DNA of 64,000 nt from Lunularia cruciata (taxonomy: Eukaryota; Streptophyta; Marchantiopsida; Lunulariales; Lunulariaceae): NCBI GenBank assembly GCA_948567375.1, contig OX419762.1, positions 33,310,608 through 33,374,607 of the forward strand, read 5' to 3'. The translations under genes and the position numbers were made by a program. The notes beneath the pieces were generated by a model. The model ran no database searches. It was not told where the DNA came from and worked only from the letters and a program-made list of their open reading frames with translations. Every line of letters begins with the position of its first letter. The first letter of the stretch is position 1. Below are positions 58,020-64,000 of this stretch, piece after piece.

Positions 58020-59765
58020 TAATCACTGCAAATGCCTGCTATTCTGCTGATTATAAATCTGAGATAGAAGCTCCTGTTGTACTGCTGTTTAAATCTGGGA
58101 TAAAAGCTCTTGTTGTTGTTGTTATTGGTAAGGGGGCTGGTTCTCTTGATTCTGCTGCGGTAAAGCTGGCTGGGGAATGGTCGGTTGCCTGCGGCGCCAA
58201 CCATTTCACATTTTGTTCCTCAAGAGCTTCAACATTCTCTTGCTTGAACATCGGTTCGATCAGCACCTTGCACACCTACAAGTCTTGCCATTCTGCCACC
58301 AGCGGGCGTTGCTTGACCGTCTTTTTCTAGAGACATCATCTCAAGTAATCTTGCTGGAAAGCAGGAACAAACCACATAACTTACCAGCCTTAGGAGAAAA
58401 TGGCCAATCGTATGCAGAAAACCGTTACGAATATCGAATGCAAAACGAGTTAGTCAGAACTCGGTTTAACATCTCGGATTGAACAGGACACGTCTCTAAC
58501 ATCATGAAGAATTATAAATAGGCATATTTGAGAAATGGGAGAAGAAGCCCTTCGAAGAACGGGGTATCCAGAACCCAATAAGTATGAAACCGAGAACGTG
58601 CATGAAAAGTGCATATGAAATGCACTTCATTTGCATAAATAGATATATTGAGCAACGAATATGTAGTCCGATCGTTAGAATAAGGTCCGATAACCACTTA
58701 CAGAAAATTCCCAAGTAAATAGAAATATTGAGTCAATACATACATGTAGGGGGAGAGGGCGGGAAAAGACTCTGATAAATGAGAACGACATATCATATTC
58801 TGATAATATACCCATGTACATTAAGTGTATGAATGTGGAATCCGTCCGTTGAAACACGGCTCTATACCCACGTAGAATGGACAAGACTTCACATTCCCAT
58901 AAACATGTCAGGTGATGAGTAAATTAAAGGAAAATTCTCTAGAGCTTCTCACATTCTATTGTACCATCCATCTACCAGAACGCTCCAGAACGTTCTGTCC
59001 CGTGGACGACATCTGCGATTTATCTTCGGACAAAGACTCTGGAACATTCTGGTTGTGAGACAAAAAACGACTTAGATTTCTCTAGAAAAAGACTCAACTC
59101 CAATGTGAAGTATTCACAAAATGTACTGAAAAGACTCAAGTATTTTGGTCCGTAGATAACGATGTTTTATGCGTTAAAGCTATGGATCATAAAACGAAAA
59201 AGAAACCTACTCCAGTAGAGAGAAATATTTACCTGATTGGCTGCCGCCTGAAAAAGATTTCGTCGAAACGCCAGCCGATCTTCAGCAATTCTCCCATAGT
59301 TTCTAGTCCGATGGGGGCATGTGTCTTTGGAGAGTATCCATTTTGAAATGAAAAAGAGTATGAAAACCTCAAACTAAGATATGAAACGTACCTGACAGTA
59401 GCCACTCTGCAACCTCCCTAGAGGCTATCTGCATTAGTCAGGTAAGTTCGCTTCATCGACTAAACTAAAGGGAAAGAATCCAAAGACGACCTTCTCCCTT
59501 CAGAACGTTTTCTTTCTGCTTGTAAGAGTATATAGAACAGAGAAAAACGAGAAAAAACACCTCCACTTTCCGCTAGGTATGGTAACTACTCTACCATACC
59601 CAGCACAAATTGGAGGTGTCTTTTTCAGTTATAACCCTACAAGCCATCAAATGAGGAGTTCTTACCCAAAAACTTACATGCGTTTGAAAATCCTTTGTCT
59701 GGAGTCCTGGGGAAGACCCGTCCTCCAATTGCTGGTATCCATTGTTTCCCCCTCCACAAAGGGCC
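58020..59765 (-). pseudogene. MED15-like (Mediator KIX domain) gene fragment
   Basis: The minus strand carries pieces of plant Mediator subunit 15. Exon 1 (to 59,678) has MDTSNWRTGLPQDSRQRI, ending at a good donor gtaagt. Exon 2 (59,341-59,233) has MDTLQRHMPPS, then LETMGELLKIGWRFDE, then FQAAANQ, a KIX core needing two frame changes, with donor gtaaat. A further exon starting at 58,353 behind a pyrimidine-rich acceptor gives QDYLR and MMSLEKDGQA. A Gln-rich part at ~58,030-58,200 has PQPALPQQNQENQPP and QQELLSQIYNQQNS. MED15 KIX binds transcriptional activators. Frameshifts, stops and a missing acceptor AG before exon 2 indicate a pseudogene that kept introns. Confidence 0.78.
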
Positions 59766-61000
59766 AAAATGATCTAACGCAAACAGCCCCTGTGGAATGG
59801 AAGAAAAGAACACTGAGACTCATAGCTGAGGGAGAAGAAGAATATGAGAAGACGGGCAAATTGTTGCCCAACAACCTGAACTCACAATCTGCGCGCATCA
59901 ACAACATACAAAAGAAACTCAGATACAAAAACTGAAGACTTGATTAGCTCGATCATTAATCTGCGTTTTACAAAAAATTACACGAAGAACGTCCAGAAAG
60001 ATCAAGCAAGAAAAGCGTGACCACAACTGCTTCTCGAATCCCCCTTAAGAAGAGAACCTAAGACAGAAGTAGCACTTATCCTACTCACTAAACGTTCTCG
60101 AACTGAACAACTTTGAGTGAAAATTCCAAGAGTAAACCCGCACAAAGCAGAGTGAAGGCCGACCTACAACCATGGGGGAGTTAACCTTTGACTACTACAC
60201 ATGTAGTTGTGGCATTGCTTAAGTAGGGAAACAAGCTGGAGCTTCAGGAAGAAACACGAAATGTGTTAACCCGAAGCAACCTAAAGGAACGCTTTATTTC
60301 CAACCCAGCAATGGAAAGGAAAATGTTTAATGTGCGGCAATAGAGGTCGTGAAAAACTAGAAACTCAAAGTTAGATGCAGCCCTTAGAGCTTCAAAGCGT
60401 TGGCAGCTCTGTGAGGTCAGACAGAGTTTTCAATTTCCTCGCATTCCCTCGGTTCAATGGACGCCATTTCATTCCCATGCATGAGCACAATAAAAAGCAG
60501 CCGTGTGATTTATAGAAAAGAATCTAAAACATTTCAAGTTCTGTATCGTGCACAATTGAGGATGAAATTAACCGCGAGATGAAGAAGAACCAGACCCAGT
60601 ACCAGTAATCACATGAACCACGAGCCACTAAACATGTTAGTCAACTGGGATCCACCACACTGGAACTCCTCGTTGTCAATAGTCGGCCGGTCTCAAAACG
60701 TCCTCATACCCTATCTGCCCATCTCCCTTCACTATTTTAGTCACTACACACTGAAAACCTCAAGATGCCGCTCTACCCGCTTGTTCCGCTCCATAGTCCA
60801 CTCCACAGCAATGATTCATGCTGAAAAGAAACGAGCGGCATCCCAGATACGCAACTCCTCCATTGACCGGCAACTTTGCAGCTCCTTCCTCGCTACTCCT
60901 CCTCACCATTGTGCGTGCCCTCCTCAAAACCTACTTGTTATACATGAGGGGGTTTCAGAAATAGATTTGACGGATGTCTAGGGGATTCTTTAACAAGCTT
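59766..61000. other. Unassigned interval, higher GC; uncharacterised ORF
   Basis: May include the 5' part of the MED15-like locus (- strand), but no exon is recognisable. An open + frame at 60,613-60,981 (122 codons, MNHEPLNMLVNWDPP...) is rich in His, Ser and Arg, with no known motif. I would not call it a gene without support. Confidence 0.35.
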
Positions 61001-61660
61001 CGTAATATGTTTTGTGAACTCTGAACTTTTTTAGACTAGACTATAATAACGGACGTACCGTCCATTTAATCATGGATAGTTTATCCAAATTGCATTTATC
61101 TATGTTTAGGAATACTGTAACTGAACAAATAATTGTCCAACAAGGTGACGTGTTCTCCCAAGAAGATGGTCAAGTGGTTAGATGAGTTAAATATGATTTA
61201 TGATTTGGTTTGCTTATTGAAGATCCAAATGCCCCATCTCAACAATTCAAAATTCTAAACTTGAATTCACCACCCTCCCCAGCACATGTGCAAGTTGTTA
61301 GGTAACTAATGATTTTGTAGTTTCGCATTGGTGCGGAAAATGATCGGTGCCGCCGTGTGGCAACCAAGAAATTGATTAGGGGTCAAGGAATTTGACGCTC
61401 GGAGTGCAACAACATTTTTGCAATGGGAGATCAAGTACCTTGTTTTAGTGCAGGAGACTCACTTTTGATGCTGATCCAAGACTTATAGTCATCTTTGGAT
61501 TCACAACCTCAACACCCATTAGAAAAATTTGGAGACCTATTGAGGATGGCTTCAATCTGCACTGAGCAAAACAAAGGAGGATGAACAATTTTGCATGGCG
61601 ACGCACCATTATAGCCAACTACTGGATTATTTGGAGGACCCCAAGCATCTTGCATAGATT
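61001..61660. other. Unassigned interval
   Basis: No feature recognised. Weakly coding-like + strand segments near 61,330-61,650 may belong to the Myb/SANT-like relic downstream. Confidence 0.4.
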
Positions 61661-61666
61661 CATGGT

Positions 61667-62478
61667 GTGAATTGCAAAAACCACATTCTAAAATCAACCG
61701 CATTTAGTTTCATGGCAACCTTTTTGATTAGGGAGGGACAAGGATTTCCTACTTCTATGACAGGTGACAGGCTTTACAAGAAATGGTTGCGGTACATGAA
61801 ACAGTACAAAGAAACTCGAGAGCTTAAGAACAAGTCTACTAGAGAAGGTCTCATGGAGAAAGAATATGGTAAGGGGTGGAGAACTATAGAAGATAAATTG
61901 AATGGAATGTGCCCGCATTTTGCAAGAATGGAAGCCATGTTTGGACTAGAGAAAACATAAGTCCACCTGCAATGGTAAGTTTAGTAGATTTTAATCCCAA
62001 TTCAAGCAAGATTTGTGGCGAGGAGGAGGTCCATGAAGGTGCACAGGAATGCTCGTAATTCCCATCTCCTCCAAAGGTGGTGCTACTTGACTCGGGCCCC
62101 TAGTTGGTCGTAAACACCCAAGGGGTGGAAAGTATACAAAGTGGCATGGAAAATGGAATCCTATCACCCGAGGATAAGTCTCTATTTGTTCCACCGATCG
62201 AGGACTCGCCTTTCATTACACCACCTCCTTTAACTTCTACAAGGGATGGATTTGAGTATGCTTTCATTGACCAAGAATGGAATGTGACCCAAAGAGGAGG
62301 AAAGGTAGAATATCAACAAGTAAGGTACCCAAGTTGTCACCTAGTATGTCATTATCTTATGATGTTGAAGGCATATATTATAGAATCCAAGGAGAGGTTA
62401 CAACTAGCTGAACTAGAAGCCACCAACATGAGGAAAAGAGAGAAAAAAAATGATGAGAAGGGAAGCATAGCATGTTAG
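61667..62478 (+). pseudogene. Myb/SANT-like (trihelix-like) DNA-binding protein relic
   Basis: The first open part (61,667-61,960) contains RLYKKWLRYMKQYKETRELK and KGWRTIEDKLNGMCPHFARM followed by EAMFG, like plant Myb/SANT-like proteins (helix with spaced Trp, then W-x-x-x-x-x-L ... CPHF-x-R-M). After stops, a second open part (62,104-62,478) has SPEDKSLFVPPIEDSPFITP and a basic, Glu-rich C-terminal helix (QLAELEATNMRKREKKND). Such proteins occur as host factors and as ORF1 of PIF/Harbinger transposons. No transposase was seen here. At least one stop separates the parts. Confidence 0.5.
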
Positions 62479-62850
62479 ATTAAAGACATAAAAGATGAAA
62501 ATTGAAATTGAGAAAAAATTGAGCGTAGATAAAAGGAAAGCTAGGGCAAACAAACACAAATTTAAGGAGAAGAGTTTGGCATCAAAGCGCACTCATGAGA
62601 TCAAAATGAGTCTCATATAGGTAGGGAAAACTCCCAAGGAGATAAGTAACTATTCCAAAGTGCTCACTTAAGTTCAACGTCCATCGTACCCTACTAATAG
62701 TGATAGAAAATAGTATACCAACATGCAACCTTTACTATGATTATAATAAAGATGAGTTATAGAAACTTGATAAATGCTGCTAGTCGTTACCTCTTTACCA
62801 CTCAGTTCCTCCCATGTTTTTTCTTTGCTGCACCTAGTCAGCCCAAGATG
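62479..62850. other. Unassigned AT-rich interval
   Basis: Continues as Lys/Glu-rich codons with stops until ~62,600, possibly the tail of the Myb/SANT-like relic. Nothing else is visible. Confidence 0.35.
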
Positions 62851-63110
62851 CCGCTTAGTGCCGCCCATAACTCTTTTTTGCCACCGCTAGTTGCCACTCA
62901 ATGCCACACTTTGTTGAATTAAGGCCAGCTGGCACTCGTTGGCGCTTGTCGGCACTACTCAATGCTTGAAAGTGCTTGTAAATAGTGGTAGGTACTTGTA
63001 GGCGCTCACCGGCACTTGTAAATAGTGGTAGGTGCTTGTTTTAAATTAGTGGCACTCATCCTGGCTTGTCGGTGCTCGTCGGTGCTTGTCGACACACGTA
63101 GACCCTTATT
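62851..63110 (+). repeat. Degenerate short-period repeat (GGCNCTTGTCGG-like)
   Basis: Many imperfect units such as ggcgcttgtcggcac, ggtgctcgtcggtgctt and tgccgcttagtgccgcc, including a longer direct repeat cttgtaaatagtggtaggt at ~62,976 and ~63,017. It is an old minisatellite-like array. Confidence 0.7.
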
Positions 63111-64000
63111 AGCACTAAATGATGCCTATAATGGGTTAAGTGTGGTGACTCGTGATGTGGGTGGCGCACATAGGTGCCAGGTGATGTCCAAGGCACTTAT
63201 ATACTCAATTGATGCACAAGGCAAAATTGGGTATGTAGCACATGAAAATATGAGAGTTAGATAAAAATATGAGAGCTTCACAAGTGTAAACTAAAATATA
63301 TATGAGTATAAAAGATAAATGTATACATGGGGATAAATGAACAAAAGATGTATATAAATGAGGAGCCAATAAAACCTAAACCTATGACTATGGTAGAGGA
63401 GGAGGTGAAGAAGAAGAGGGAGATGCACCATGGTGTCTAAGTGCTACTACTACGTCCTCAAGTCTACGACAATATACATGATGTTGAGTCCTAAATGGAC
63501 TTAATGACCACCATAGGAGCCACTTGCTCTCATCCAAGTGTTGGTGCCTGATACTGCTAGCAAGAAGAGAATATGGGTCAGTACTATAAGAACTCAGTCT
63601 ACTTGATGTCCACTCCTCTTCTACCCAACTAACAGCAGACATATTGTCATGGACAAATTTGTCCAAAGCACTCATCAAAGGGTCAAATTACCAAGTGTAT
63701 GATGCTCTCTTTACCTTATAAGGATGGAAGTGGGTAGGGTGGATAGCACCATGTGGATGGTTCCTATAATAAGAGAGTGCATAACTATCTATGATCAAAA
63801 GATCACAAAGAGGTAAACCTAATGAAGTAAGATGCTTATATGATCTAGCTCTAAGTCCTCTAAACTCAAAATCTTGCTAGATATCTGCAAAACACAAACA
63901 TGCCATGAGGCAAGACCAGGTGTGAACTCCCTCTGGGAGTTTGGACCACTACCACATGCTCCGTAGCAATTACTCCAATCCATTTGAAGTAAGATCCATC
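63111..64000. other. Unassigned right end; uncharacterised minus-strand ORF
   Basis: A minus frame open for 96 codons at 63,388-63,678 (MMSALDKFVHDNMSAVSWVEE...) ends in a Ser/Pro-rich tail. No motif is recognised. The remaining sequence to the window edge shows no domain, RNA gene or known LTR. Confidence 0.35.

Noticed and set aside
58177-58482. 101-codon + strand ORF
   Set aside because: It lies antisense to the Gln-rich and QDYLR segments of the MED15-like fragment and has no motif of its own.
58987-59050. Heat-shock-element-like palindromes agaacgttct and ggaacattct
   Set aside because: They fit nGAAnnTTCn, but they lie in an intron of a pseudogene with no promoter next to them. Two short matches can occur by chance.
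59579-59935. 118-codon + strand ORF
   Set aside because: The minus strand of the same segment reads the MED15 N-terminus (MDTSNWRTGLPQDSRQR) with a good splice donor, so the + frame is its shadow.
1-64000. CRISPR arrays, bacterial operons, rRNA or tRNA genes
   Set aside because: No regularly spaced repeats, no ribosome-binding-site gene clusters and no cloverleaf sequences were seen. The content is plant retroelement DNA.

Overview
This looks like intergenic DNA from a land plant with a very large, repeat-swollen genome. A conifer-like gymnosperm is my best guess, not a demonstrated identity. At least 80% of the window is degenerate Ty3/gypsy LTR retrotransposons of five lineages (called A/B, C, D, E and an unassigned long LTR), nested in each other. 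They carry plant-type tRNA-Met primer sites, TG...CA LTR ends and 4-5 bp target-site duplications. No open coding gene is intact.

Left block, 1-32.4 kb. An old E element (E1, 29.4-32.4 kb) was split by element D2 (+ strand; pieces at 4.6-4.86, 16.04-20.77 and 28.57-29.43 kb). D2 was then hit by element A (- strand, 1-4.59 kb, itself carrying a 1.9 kb solo LTR), by a second D element in opposite orientation (D1, 4,865-16,040, carrying a B-type solo LTR), by a C-type solo LTR (16.4-17.1 kb), and by a head-to-head fusion of two C elements (20.77-28.57 kb) that replaced about 4 kb of D2 pol.

The most interesting object is family D. Its coding order is gag (two CCHC knuckles), retropepsin, a full-length cytosine-5 DNA methyltransferase-like domain (motifs I, IV, VI, VIII, IX/X recognisable, DNMT3-like in spacing), RT, RNase H, DDE integrase and a C-terminal C4HC3 PHD finger. 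So one Ty3/gypsy polyprotein combines a DNA-methylation writer and a chromatin reader. Its termini are also odd: one ~445 bp block (A) at the 5' end, but B-A-B-A-B at the 3' end, resembling split direct repeats.

Middle block, 32.4-48.3 kb. E2 (32,914-38,516) is a complete chromodomain-bearing element with a perfect TATAG duplication. B (38,841-48,303) is a complete Met-primed element of the same LTR family as A. It carries a nested, internally deleted C element (C3). C elements have an Athila/Tat-like pol plus an extra zinc-motif ORF upstream of gag.

Right block, 48.3-64 kb. A possible copia gag relic is followed by an ancient D relic (D3) split by element E3 (49,756-55,700), which itself carries a solo E LTR. 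From about 57 kb the sequence changes character. It holds a ~110 bp tandem repeat, a pseudogene fragment of the Mediator subunit MED15 (KIX domain plus Gln-rich part, - strand), a Myb/SANT-like (trihelix-like) relic on the + strand, a degenerate short-period repeat, and unassigned DNA.
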